Below are positions 11,219 to 22,144 of a stretch of 64,000 bases of DNA, piece after piece. Position numbers and translations under genes: made by a program. The DNA is taken from the NCBI GenBank assembly GCA_039000515.1, contig JBCFYV010000001.1, forward strand, positions 16,965,928 to 17,029,927, given 5' to 3'. Source of the stretch: Timema cristinae (Eukaryota; Arthropoda; Insecta; Phasmatodea; Timematidae). The notes below the pieces were generated by a model, which made no database searches, was not told where the DNA came from, and saw only the letters and a program-made list of their open reading frames with translations. How positions within the stretch are numbered: the first letter of the stretch is position 1; every line of letters begins with the position of its first letter.

Positions 11219-13507
11219 CTTTATGATAAATTTAAAGTTGAAATTTTTTGCACGATACTTTTTTTATATCAGCTCATCAATTTTTTTAAATCCCATACTG
11301 CCCACGATATTAAAAAGATTGCCAATCCCTTCCTTAGTCCAAGCGTCACCGCAGATGGTGTTTCTGAACTATTATTAACTATGGTTGAATAATTTATTGC
11401 GCAATTCTAATCCCAAATATTGACTGAAATCATCATTTTTTTAAACTTTGACTGACTTGATTTATTAATCTTACTGTATGTACTGTAAATACATATAAAA
11501 ATAATTTTTAGTGAATTCATCTAAGGTTTGTGATTAGCAGATATTTTTAGAAGTAGCTCAATTTTTTTTAGTAATAATGAAGGATTATAAAATAACATAG
11601 TGACAACCCTCTCTCAAGTGCATTTGGTTGAAATTCAAACTCTTGACTTTACTGAGGATGGTGGTAAAATTGCATGTGAATCCTACGCATCATACCTCTT
11701 GGTCACAGATTTGGAGGGGGGGGGGGAATTTCTTAGAACAATCCAATTTTTATAAGAAAGGGCCTGTCACCTCGCGCGTCGCATCAGTGGAGAAGGGCGT
11801 GGTCATAGAGCTATTGGCAATGGTCCCCTAAATTTAAGTCGGCCCAAAGAGTGTGTTTATTGTTGGGCGCCACCTCGTTGGCGATAGTGAGTTTGAACAT
11901 TAACGAGGAAATTCGTTCAGTCGCCAGATGTAGATATGAAGATCAACACTCCCCCTCGTAAGGTAGACCAGGATAAATAAGGGACCTCTCGGTCAGGGAT
12001 AAACTGCTTGGAAGGCAACGAGGCTCCCCATTAAACCCATAGGCCTTTATGGGTCTACCATGATCACATCTGCCATACCTGATAATTCCTAATATGGATG
12101 AGTTATCCCAACCCCGGGAAAAATGGGTTCCTAGGGTCACTGTAATAGTTAACAAAACAAATATCGTTCAATAAGCCAGGAGGGCTTACACAAAAAAAAA
12201 AAAAATCAGGCTAAAAAATTTTTCCTTATCTCAAATTTAAATTCACACATTACTTTGGTTAAAATATTTCCAATTAAATGTTTGCTTAAGCCTTAATCTT
12301 AATTTCATTAGACAATAGATTTAAGTTATAAGCATGAATGGAATGTGTGAAGCATATAATTATTTAAATAGTGAAAATATAAGTCGAAACATTAATAGGT
12401 TATTTAAAATAAATAGTAAACTATTTTACAAATTTTATCACGAAAACAATTTATTGACTTTACACATACTTCAGGAAACATAAACATTGGGAGCTGCAAG
12501 TGGCCACTGCAAAAAAAATTAAGTAAAGTGCACATCTCAACTAAACCTAACGCTACTCTACAATAGGCACAGCAATCACTTTCTAAAATAGTGCCCTCTA
12601 AAGTCCATATTCAAATACCATCGTCTTTGCGAGAGAAAAAAAGAACACAAATATAGCACTTGCGGTCTCTGCGAGTCCTGCGCGTAACCATACACTTCAC
12701 GTGGAACTTCAGGGGTGCCCAGTTGTTCGGCCACTCGTGAGTGCCTCTGGTCAATAGCCCCGGGTATACAACCAGTGAAGGAGTACCACTGATGTGGTCC
12801 ATGGTTGACCGTACACAGTCCGAGAACAAAACTCCCGTCCCCAGACGTCGATCCCAGACCCTACAAACCCCATAAATATGTAGAATGGATCCAACTAAAA
12901 ATATAATCCCTCTTTACAAAGCTCAATACAATTTAACAGTACCTTCAGAAGTTATAAATACCACTAACATTCAAAGCCCCAACATTATAGGACTCAAAAT
13001 TCTAAGTTACTGCTCCAAAACTCTCTGTCTGGTAATATGAGTACACTAATAACAAGCTTAAGTATATAACGTAAATATATTATTTACATAACTATAATCC
13101 CTCGCTGCATACAATAACATGTACATAAAATGTTCTGACTCATTAAGTGTTTATCATACCAGTAGTGCAATTAAAAAAAAAAAATAAGTGATCAATCTAA
13201 TCATATTCTATAGTAATTATCGAGTGAAAATCCAACAAGTTGACATCGTATAAATTGATCCTCAAAACATTACCACATAGCTGTTCATTTCAAACACCAA
13301 TTAGTAACATATTACCTTTTAGAAACAATGTCATTAACCTAATTAACCCATAACTTAATCACTGAAGGGGAGTTTTAATATTACCCAGCCTCACGCCAAT
13401 TATTTCATTATTATCCCATTAGAACGGGTGCAACTCGGTAAACATTACCAAAATAAAACCACATTGAAAGTTGAAATAGACAGCACATAAGCTAAGGATT
13501 AATTAAT
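11219..13507. other. Intergenic DNA, partly GC-richer, possible retroelement remains
   Basis: Two blocks (about 11750-12160 and 12600-12850) are clearly less A+T-rich than their surroundings. On the minus strand at about 11950 a purine run GAGGGGGAG is followed directly by TGTTG, as at a polypurine tract and LTR start, but no matching LTR or polyprotein was found. The rest is anonymous. Confidence 0.3.
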
Positions 13508-13693
13508 ATGAATGGGTCTACCTTACCCCTGCCACAAAACTTCGCTCCAAATCCTCCTCACGGAGACAGGGGTTTTCACAATCCAGGCGTTCAAGTCCAA
13601 CACACGTACACACACGAATCCGTACCGCAAAACACTGACTCAAACTCTTCTCATATAACTCAACCACAGTTCACCGCTCAAGTTCTCTCGTAA
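13508..13693 (+). CDS. Unrecognised short open frame rich in Pro, Gln, His and Asn
   Basis: Starts at an ATG and runs 61 codons to TAA. The composition (NFAPNPPHGDRGFHNPG, then HTYTHESVPQNTDSNSSHIT) is low-complexity and unlike the chance A+T-rich frames around it. Just before the stop, TTCTCTC is followed by GTAAGC, a possible splice donor, so it might be part of an exon. There is no domain, signal peptide or conserved motif, and no neighbouring exon could be linked to it. It may be chance in a GC-richer block. Confidence 0.2.
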   Translation: MNGSTLPLPQNFAPNPPHGDRGFHNPGVQVQHTYTHESVPQNTDSNSSHITQPQFTAQVLS

Positions 13694-13914
13694 GCCACGG
13701 ATAGTTCATAGCGCTGTCGGATGTACTGTAGCGCCACGTGGTGTAAGTAGGCACCGTTAACGTCCACGCACCCCAGGACGTGTCCGACTACTGTGGTCAT
13801 GCTTCCACAATAAAAAAAACTCATTTATTTAGCGGACCAGGCTAAATATCGGAGGAGAGATCCATGGGACGGGAAACGTTACAGGCCATTTAGAAAATGT
13901 GAACTTTTTTTAGG

Positions 13915-14075
13915 TTAATATTGATAACATTCTTTCTATATTATTACTGTTATTTATAAGTATTTATGTTACAGTCATATTAAAAGTGACAGTTGACTTG
14001 ACGCATGAATACGTTAAACTAAACTAGTCATTTTTATAACTGTTGTTTCCTATGGAAATTTGACTCTTACAAAGT
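13915..14075 (+). repeat. Dispersed element F, copy 1
   Basis: Contains ACAGTTGACTTGACGCATGA, then ATACGT and, further on, TCCTATGGAAATTTGAC. Related copies are at 33335, 41215, 54610 and, inverted, 59165. Confidence 0.55.
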
Positions 14076-14142
14076 AATAGCCCACATAACTAATTCGAAT
14101 TAAGTTAAATCGGTACCTGTGCACAAATATGCGCAAAGGCAT

Positions 14143-14345
14143 CAGTCTCGTTTTGTATGGTTTTCCGGACACGAGGAGATCAGGGTTCGAAACCCTGGCA
14201 AGATGTTCTGAGTGGTTTTTTTCTTACTCAAACGGTTTCCCACGCTCTCTTTCTTCGGGTAAATTTAAACTAAATTCAACCTTACTCATTCCTAACACTA
14301 TCACACATGCAAATAGCCTAATGGGTAGTAAGACGAGGGCGAAGG
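14143..14345 (+). repeat. SINE family A copy
   Basis: B-box GGTTCGAAACCC at about 14185, body block with TTTCCCACGCTCTC, and tail AGCCTAATGGGTAGTAAGAC. The 5-prime head is degraded. Confidence 0.7.
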
Positions 14346-14419
14346 AAATAAAAAGTTTAAATAAGAGATACGTGAAATATAGAGAGGAAATAGATCCATC
14401 GTTGAGAGCTGTATAACTA

Positions 14420-15725
14420 TTTAATTTGTTATTATATGAAACAGAGCTTGGATAACGTAATCAAATAATTCGTTTTGGTGATGGATTTATTTTAAATCTC
14501 TATTTAAGCTTGAAACACACCGAATCAGATCGGAACAGATAAAAACGTTAGGAATCAAAAACCTACGAACAGAAACGAACCTTATCCGCACACTGGTTTG
14601 GAATTCAATTCATGTCCACCGCAAGACAGTAACCAAAATGATACATCGATTTTAATGATTTGGTTTTAGTGAATGATAACAGCAGTGAAACGCAGGTAAT
14701 GGTGGTTGTGTGCATTGTGAGCATTGCTGGCAATGAAGAGAAAGAAGAAGTGGCTTCCAAAATACTTTGAGGGCATGGCATACAGTAATTTGAACAGAGA
14801 ATTTCCGAGATTTACATCTATGCATTTTCCTATTTTAACACAGTAAAACGAATGGTTGTGTGTTATGTTATAAATTATAGGGTACTGTTGAACTAAATTG
14901 ATTATTTCTCCATCCAATGGCATTTTTTAAAATAAGCAAAAGTTATCGAGTAACTGGAAACGAACGTCAACCAAGCACTCACTAGTCCAGTGTTGAGGAC
15001 TCAAGCGCATAGCTTCTGGATCCGTCAAAATATTTACTCCTAACAAACAGATTCCTTCCGTTCCGATCCAATCCAGTGTGTGGCAAGCTTTAGAGTTCAA
15101 TCATTCGATTAACAACAATAACAATAACAAAGATTTAACAACAGAATCTATACTAAACAATAGTACATTTCAACTCCTTACACACGTTTGTTTCTGTCCA
15201 ACGCAGCCATTTGTAAGTTTTTAAACATTGACAATTTGTACAATAAACTCGTATGGTCACGTGTACAATTCCACAAGTAGCTTTCACTTCACTGTCAACT
15301 ACAGATCCTTTCTTAGTTTATATTTCATTTTATTTTATCAAAAACTCAAAATGACCATTTCACTTGAATAATACAAATTCAACGGTATGTTTACAGTTGG
15401 TAGCAATGGTATTTCTTTCGCCTCTATTTTGTTTTTTCTTCAGTTTTCTTTCGTAACAAAAATACCAATATCAAAACGTTCTTTTGTCCATCTGAACAAA
15501 GGAAAAACCTGTAGCACTGCTCATGCTACAACGGGAAATATCTGTTGTTGAAGTAAAACAGAGATACATGTTTTATGCCTCCCTGGTTTATCATTTTTTG
15601 AGTAAATACTTTCAATTTTTTAAGAGGCAAAACTCGTTAAATTGAACTGAAAAGCATGTTGGTAAATTTTTGCCTATTTTCTCTTTGTTTGCCTTAAGAT
15701 AATTTATATTTTTAATATCAACACA
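14420..15725. other. Intergenic DNA without recognised content
   Basis: Contains CAATAACAACAATAACA-type simple sequence near 15110-15130 and no supportable gene. A short minus-strand frame at 14666-14923 has no recognisable features. Confidence 0.4.
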
Positions 15726-15726
15726 G

Positions 15727-15982
15727 TCCGTTTATGTGGCCGCAAGGTCTTAAAAGAGCTTATCCCGCATTAAATTGAACTACCAATGAATGGGATATCA
15801 GGGTTCGTATCCTGATCTGGCTACTGAGGATGATATTTCATGAGCTATTTCTCACTTTCCTTCCACGCAAATGCGGGTATATTACCTCTAATTTGCTTCC
15901 TTACTCATCCCTACCTAATTAAAGTAATTATTATATGTGTGTATAACCTGAACAGATAATAAGACGAGGTGATAAAAAAAAC
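15727..15982 (+). repeat. SINE family A copy
   Basis: Head TTTATGTGGCCGCAAGGTCT, B-box GGGTTCGTATCC, body CTTTCCTTCCACGCAAATGC and tail ATAACCTGAACAGATAATAA. The region between A-box and B-box differs from other copies (CATTAAATTGAACTACC). Confidence 0.8.
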
Positions 15983-16518
15983 GCTTCTATAAAACAAGGT
16001 CGGGAATTTTTTTGAAAGCTTACTGTGGACATAAAATAAAATAGAAATGACATATAAGAAAGACTCCCTCCAATTGTGAGAGAGAACCACAATATCTACT
16101 ATAAAAGACTAGAGAGATAAAAAATAAGGAGAGAAAAAAAACCCGCCGTGGAGTTGGGGTCTGGGTGGGGGAGGAGGAGAGAAAGTTTGGAGTGGGCTGG
16201 GAAATGATAGCAAAAAATAAAAAATAAAATAAATATTCGTGAAAAGTGCGAGTGTAAGGTCAGCAATCAAGTGTTGCCAACTGAGTCGGAGAGATAGTTT
16301 TTACCTTATCCCATCCGCCTTTATCTGCGTACAACTAGCTCTATTTAGACCGGGGGTAGGGGATCTTCAACCTTTTCAAGTCCAAGGGCAAAAGTTTCTG
16401 TTTCTTGTTGGCTGGCGGGCCGCAATACTATATCAACAAAATTGGAATTGTACACTTAATGTATTATTTTTCTTATTACCCCCCCCCCCCCTGAGTGTTT
16501 CAGCTGTAATGAGTGAAT
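15983..16518. other. Intergenic DNA with purine-rich and poly-C tracts
   Basis: Holds an A/G-rich stretch (16110-16230) and a C run at about 16480-16491 immediately before the 20-bp minisatellite. No gene seen. Confidence 0.4.
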
Positions 16519-17392
16519 GCGAACACTCCCGACTACGTCCGAACACTCCCTACTATGTTTGAATACTCCCGACTACGTCCGAATACTCCCGACTATGTCC
16601 GAACACTCCCGACTATGTCCGAACACTCCCGACTATGTCCGAACACTCCCGACTATGTCCGAACACTCCCGACTATGTCCGAACACTCCCGACTATGTTT
16701 GAATACTCCCGATTATGTCCGAACACTCCCGATTATGTCCGAACACTCCCGACTATGTCCGAACACTCCCGACTATGTCCGAACACTCCCGACTATGTCC
16801 GAACACTCCCGACTATGTTTGAATACTCCCGATTATGTCCGAACACTCCCGACTATACTATGTTTGAACACTCCCTACTATGTTTGAATACTCCCGACTA
16901 TGTCCGAACACTCCTGACTATGTCCAAACACTCCCGACTATGTTCGAATATTCACGACTATCTCCGAAAACTCCCGACTATACTATGTTCGAACACTCCC
17001 GACTATACTATGTTCGAATACTCCCGATTATGTCCGAACACTCCCGACTATACTATGTTCGAACACTCCCTACTATGAATACTCCCGACTACGTCAGAAC
17101 ACTCCCGACTATGTATGAATACTTCCGATTATGTCCGAACACTCCCGACTATGTCCGAACACTCCTGACTATGTCCAAACACTCCCGACTATGTCCGAAT
17201 ATTCACGACTATGTCCGAACACTCCCTACTATGTTTGAATACTCCCGACTATGTCCAAACACTCCCGACTATGTCCGAACACTCCCGACTATGTCCGAAC
17301 ACTCCTGACTATGTCCAAACACTCCCGACTATGTTCGAATATTCACGACTATGTCCGAACACTCCCGACTATATCCGAACGCACCCGAAATA
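16519..17392. repeat. Minisatellite, 20-bp unit, about 43 copies
   Basis: The unit GAACACTCCCGACTATGTCC repeats head to tail. Variants include GAATACTCCC, a TTT/TTC change after ATG, and 25-bp units where TACTA is inserted (GACTATACTATG). Blocks of variants recur in the same order, indicating larger internal duplications. All three plus-strand frames stay open for long distances only because the unit lacks stops; they are not genes. Confidence 0.95.
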
Positions 17393-17927
17393 GTACTCTC
17401 TCCCTTGTCTATCGACTAAGCATTTCCCGGTTAAAGGTAAATTTATTTGAAAACGTAATATTTTTCTTCATGTATAAAGCAAACATAGTAGGGCTGTGCA
17501 GGATCGTGAACTTCGAGAGAAAATTTGGGATAGTGGTTGTTCCCAAAATTCGGGCGGGGAAAAATATTTCCCGGGATTTCTCGGGAAAAAGTATTAAAAA
17601 ATACAACTAAGGACCGACCATCTAAGTCATGTTTGTATTTAATTTTAATTAAAAATATTATTAATGTATACATTTTAACTAACCTTATCTTCCATTAAGC
17701 AGATGGACACTTGAAACTTCATTCACTTATTTTGTAACTCCTTACAAAATAACAGTGCCGTTAAATAACTTGACCACACTAGATATAATTGAGGGAAATA
17801 TCTATCTCTGAATATATTTAAGTCAATAAAACATATTTTTAGTACAAAATAATGATAAAGGTGGCTTTAAAATATTAAATTATCACGAATTACATATTCA
17901 ACATACTTATTTGCATAAAGGTACGTA
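17393..17927. other. Intergenic DNA without recognised content
   Basis: Short overlapping frames on both strands (17409-17673) have no recognisable features. Nothing else seen. Confidence 0.4.
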
Positions 17928-18052
17928 ATGTATGTATGTATGTGTATGTATATATGTATGTATGTATGTATGTATGTGCGTATGTACGTATGTGTGTATG
18001 TATGTGAGTACATACGTGTGTATGTACGTATGTGTGTATGTATGTGTGTATG
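17928..18052. repeat. TATG microsatellite
   Basis: About 125 bp of TATG with interspersed TGTG and TACG variants. Confidence 0.95.
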
Positions 18053-19194
18053 TTATAAAATCAACATACGTTATAAAAGTACAATATTAAATAGATTAAA
18101 ATGTTTTGCACCAGCACCGAGGGTTCTAGTGAGTTACCACTAAAAGTTAAATACATGGCACCCTTCTGGGCTTAATACTTTCATTTATACGCAAGAGGGA
18201 TAGGGAGATGATTACAAACCCACTCAATAGCCCATATAGCCATGATCGCTTAAAAATACAAAAAGAGAAAACCTTCCATCCCCCTTCAAATGCGAGGATG
18301 AGCCATAGATAGTAATAAAATAATGCTAATTTTAAAATGAATATATAATATACACACACGACCTAAAAAACTAATTTTACACAATACCTAAGATCCTCAA
18401 TCAATAAATTTATCTCTGTGCAATAGTTATAACAAATTTAATAAATTACATTTTTTTTTCGGGCCCTGCAGGAACTCGAAAGAGGGAGTTTCCACTCGGT
18501 GATGAGACGCGCTACCGACAGAGCTTTGTTGTCAGACTCTTTGTAGAGATCAATCCTCTCTTTATGTTTACCTGTGAGCAGTGGGGGAATAACCAACAAT
18601 TCTGTATTCTGTCTTCTGACGGTAGCCCACGACAGGATTTGCACTCCAGCGCTCCTGGTGGTGTCTTTATTAAATCTCAGAGACAAATAACTCCTCGGAG
18701 ACATTTACAGCATTTGTCCTCGACACGTCACGCTTCATCTTAGTTCAAGTAAATACAAGTTACACATTTTAGAAAACATTCTAAAAAAAAACAAATTCAT
18801 TTATTAAAATACGTAGTTTAATATAAAATCATATTTGGATTGAACAATCTTATATTATTATTATTTGGTGTTCAATCTTACGGCAGTTCCATTTCTTTTG
18901 TCAGTGAACTTAGACCACCAATGCCAATGTCCTTTGCCTCCTCCTTTCTAAGCTCCTCTTTCCCTCAACCTTTCCTTCTATGATGTCATGTAGAAAACAG
19001 TTCCCCCTAAACTTTATAATTTTATTATTAGATTTTATTAACGACAAATTAAGATTATTTCTATCCGACACCAACCAATATAAAAAATTAAACTAAACAG
19101 CTCCATCATGTTAGCACGCAATTGACCCATGCTGACAGAACTGCCGCCGTCTCTTGGTAAAGATAGTGCCAACATCTATGGATAGGGTTGTCAT
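18053..19194. other. Intergenic DNA; possible degraded tRNA-related block
   Basis: The block 18470-18710 is GC-richer and contains GAGACGCGCTACCGACAGAG and GACAGGATTTGCACTCC, which resemble reversed tRNA boxes of a degraded SINE. I could not find a second copy in the window. The rest is anonymous. Confidence 0.3.
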
Positions 19195-19410
19195 GTAGTT
19201 ATAACAACGAACCTTTCAGCCATTAATCAATTTCTAGATCGGATCCACTACTTTTTTCTTTCATTTAGCTCCTATTTTTTCCTCACGAGGCTGAATTGAC
19301 TTCGTTCCAGACCCACGGCTTCACAGAAAATATTAAAGCACCTGGGATCGACCCCGGTGTCTGTGAATCTGTAGCCAGCAACTTTGACCTTTAGAGCACA
19401 TAGGTGGACC
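19195..19410 (-). repeat. SINE family D copy
   Basis: Shares CCTCACGAGGCTGAATTGAC, the CCAGACCCACGGCTTCACAG block and GGGATCGACCCCGG with the copies at 7470 and 21058. Confidence 0.6.
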
Positions 19411-19473
19411 TTTAACCAATAAAACCTATAAAAAATAAAATAAGATCAATTATGTCTCAATGTCACCAAAAAG

Positions 19474-19880
19474 GTGATATACACAGGGTGCTCTAATCTA
19501 TGTGGGAAGTAACTGGTGTGTCGATAGTAGACCTCTAAACCACACAGAAAGTCCTGTTGAACATATGTTCTATGTTTTATGTTCAATGTTTCTTGAGATA
19601 AGGCATTCAAATGTTCTGCTGGAATTGTTAATAACCTTATTTGAGACACCCTTGTCGGTTTAGCTGCACCCCTGCCTGTGTACCAGCAGTGATAAGTCAC
19701 CTACACGAGGTGCAACAGGGGTGAATCAAGTAGGGCCATTAAAAATTCCAGCCTTATCTCATGAACCATCGAACATGGAATCATATGTTCATAGGGACGT
19801 TTTGTGTTGTTTTGTGGTCTATTATCCACACTCCAGTTACTTCCCACACAAATCAATACATCCTGTATATGTCAATCAAA
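19474..19880. mobile_element. Foldback element with about 150-bp inverted arms
   Basis: Left arm 19474-19640 and right arm 19733-19880 are inverted, diverged copies: TGTGGGAAGTAACTGG appears at about 19500 and its reverse complement CCAGTTACTTCCCACA at about 19833. Other matched pairs include GAACATATG and the GAGATAAGGC / GCCTTATCTC pair. No coding capacity. Confidence 0.7.
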
Positions 19881-20281
19881 GACTTTTTGGAGTAAACGAA
19901 GTGTACGTATCGATAGCTACGATATATCGATCAAATTATATCAATATATCTGTTTCTGTTGATATGTTTAATCGAATTGGTCCGGGAAAACTGAAAGTCT
20001 GTTGTTTCACTTATGATTAATATAGCTAATCAACAAGAGATAGTAGCAAGTAGTAAATAATATTTCTGGTTTTATAGACAGTATGGTAAACAGTACGCCG
20101 AATATTAAGATTGCTGAATTTCTATAAATATATTCACCTCTTTTCAATTTAAAAATAGCATGTAAGTTAAATAAAGATGGAAAAATTGTCTCTGGTAATA
20201 AAAATATGGTGGGGGCTGGGAAAACTGGGGGATTATTTTTATCAATGCGTCCTACTACACGTTTGGTTGTACACATATGTG
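19881..20281. other. Intergenic DNA without recognised content
   Basis: Contains ATCGATAGCTACGATATATC-type sequence; nothing supportable. Confidence 0.35.
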
Positions 20282-20473
20282 CTAATTATGGTTTTAGGGA
20301 TTATAAAGAAAGTATATAGTAGGAGTCTACCCGTATTTGCGTTGAGGAAAAATAGGAAACCATTTTGGAAAATACACCCTCAGTAAATCCGACCAAGATT
20401 CAAACCCCGATCTCCCCGTCATCAGAAGTCTTGTCTACTGCGAGAGTAGCGCGTTAGACTATGCACCCATGCG
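20282..20473 (-). repeat. SINE family A copy
   Basis: On the minus strand: head with CTAACGCGCTACTCTCGCAG, B-box GGTTTGAATCTTG-like, and the body CCATTTTGG/CGCAAATACGGG. The 3-prime tail is degraded. Confidence 0.75.
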
Positions 20474-21057
20474 AAAATATTATTGAAGCTAAAGTTAACC
20501 AGATTTATTTTTTATAGAAATTATTCCACCCCGAATGTAGGGGGTGTTGATAATGTCTGTCGTAGCTACTAAACCCATATGTTGCACTTGCAGCTTTGAA
20601 GCTGTAGCACTGGTTAACAAGTGTTCAAACACATGTGGCATGTTGCATGCATCATGTGTGTCTGTTTAATCCGGTATGAAAACTGACTAATAATAAATAT
20701 TTTGCTTCGCTACAGCTGCTCTTTTAATGTTGACAAGTTATCTGACCATTTTTAAGTGTCTAAATTCAATATAGCCTCAACTTCTTTTTGTAAAGTTGAT
20801 TCAAACAATTTTTTTTCGTCCCTTCACTCGTAGTGTCTCAGTTTCTAACACCTATTAAGTTTTGGAACTATTAGCCGACAGTAAATTAGGAATTTACTAT
20901 TTTATTCAAGAGGGGTTGTGAGGTAAGAGAGACCATAACTGAAAAAAACAAAAAAAAACCAACAACAACAACTTAATGACGTCAGCCTGCAAAGAAAACT
21001 ATATTAATCAATCGTACGCTAAGATTTGGTGAATATAGTAACAGCATTTAGGGAAAG
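20474..21057. other. Intergenic DNA without recognised content
   Basis: Contains short imperfect internal repeats near 20590-20660 (TTGCACTTGCA, CATGTGG, CATGCATCATG). No gene seen. Confidence 0.35.
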
Positions 21058-21275
21058 AAGGTGTCATCTGGTCAGCACAACAAAATCTTCGACCGTGTTT
21101 ATCTCAGTTTTATAGACCGAAGCCGCTACTTTTTCATCCAAGTAGGCTTCTGGTTTTTACCTCACGAGGCTAAGTTGACCCAGATCTACTGATTCATTGA
21201 ACGATCTGGAAGCGCTGTGGATCGAACTCAGGACCTCTGGATCTGTTGTCAGGAACTGTCGCCACACATCTAAAT
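21058..21275 (-). repeat. SINE family D copy
   Basis: Carries AGGTGTCATCTGGTCAGCAC, CCTCACGAGGCTAAGTTGAC and GCGCTGTGGATCGAACTCAG, matching the copies at 7470 and 19195. Confidence 0.65.
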
Positions 21276-21327
21276 CTCGCAATTTAAGTAACCTCATACT
21301 AAAACTAGGTCAGATTATTTTAAAATT

Positions 21328-21552
21328 TGTTCAATCCTCGGTCCCAGCACAGATTTATCCGATTACCAAACCCTTCCTTCACTTCTGACAAGACATCTTG
21401 TGAATGTGGGGAATGCCAGGCCTCCACCGTGGTTCAGATCCCACGTAAACTGTAGGTCCTCCATTTAATCTTACAATCATCCCACCATTACACATTAGCG
21501 TGAGTGTGTACAACCCGAACGGGTAGTAATACACGGTACTAATAATAAATAA
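21328..21552 (+). repeat. SINE family B copy, head truncated
   Basis: Starts at the B-box (TTCAATCCTCGGTCCC), then the full body and the shared 3-prime module ACAACCCGAACGGGTAGTAA ending in AATAATAAATAAT. Confidence 0.85.
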
Positions 21553-21914
21553 TATTAATAATGTTAGTAAATCTAGCGCGGTATGGCCATGGGCAAATTG
21601 ATACCCTGGTTGGCAAAAGTGATTAATGTAGAGTTTTGCCCTGGTTTGAGAAAAGGGGTATTTTGTGCCCCGAATTAGGATGTGTTACTTAGTGGCCCAG
21701 ACGTTATTTTTTTGTGTGTGTGTGGGGGGGGGGGATGTGGGGGGTGTTTGAGTTTACTCTTCCTTCCGATTTATAATTAGGTTTATTGGCTTTTGGTCAC
21801 TCGTCCAGAATGATTTTAAATAATTCTTGTATTCCTTGATTGGGACACTTTGGTTGGAGAGCACGCTTGACAACAAGCGTTTTAGCGTGTTAGTGTCGTG
21901 ATATTTTTTATTAT
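21553..21914. other. Intergenic DNA with GT/G-rich tract
   Basis: Contains a GTGTGTGTGGGGGGGGGG tract at about 21714-21733. No gene seen. Confidence 0.4.
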
Positions 21915-22144
21915 TTTCTTAATACCCACTAGGGTTATACGTTTATATACTAAACTCTAATGATTCTAAAGATTAGGAAGATTATATTTATAGTAATTGT
22001 ACCCACATTTGCGTGGAGGGAGAGTGGGAAACCGTCTTTGAAAACCCTCATTAGACCCAACCGAGATTCGAACCTCAATATCCCTATCACCGGTTGTCTA
22101 CTCTACTGCGAGAGTAGCACGTGTGACCACCAAAGTGGGTGCGA
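21915..22144 (-). repeat. SINE family A copy
   Basis: On the minus strand: GCTACTCTCGCAGTAGAG, B-box GGTTCGAATCTCGGTTGGG, body with CTCCACGCAAATGTGGG and a degraded tail AACCCTAGTGGGTATTAAG. Confidence 0.8.

Noticed and set aside
16513..17308. Several plus-strand open frames over 100 codons with NTPDYVRTLP-type repeats
   Set aside because: All three plus frames are open because the 20-bp unit lacks stops; there is no start context, signal or flanking exon.
16519..17392. CRISPR-like repeat array
   Set aside because: Units are directly adjacent with no unique spacers, in eukaryotic DNA.
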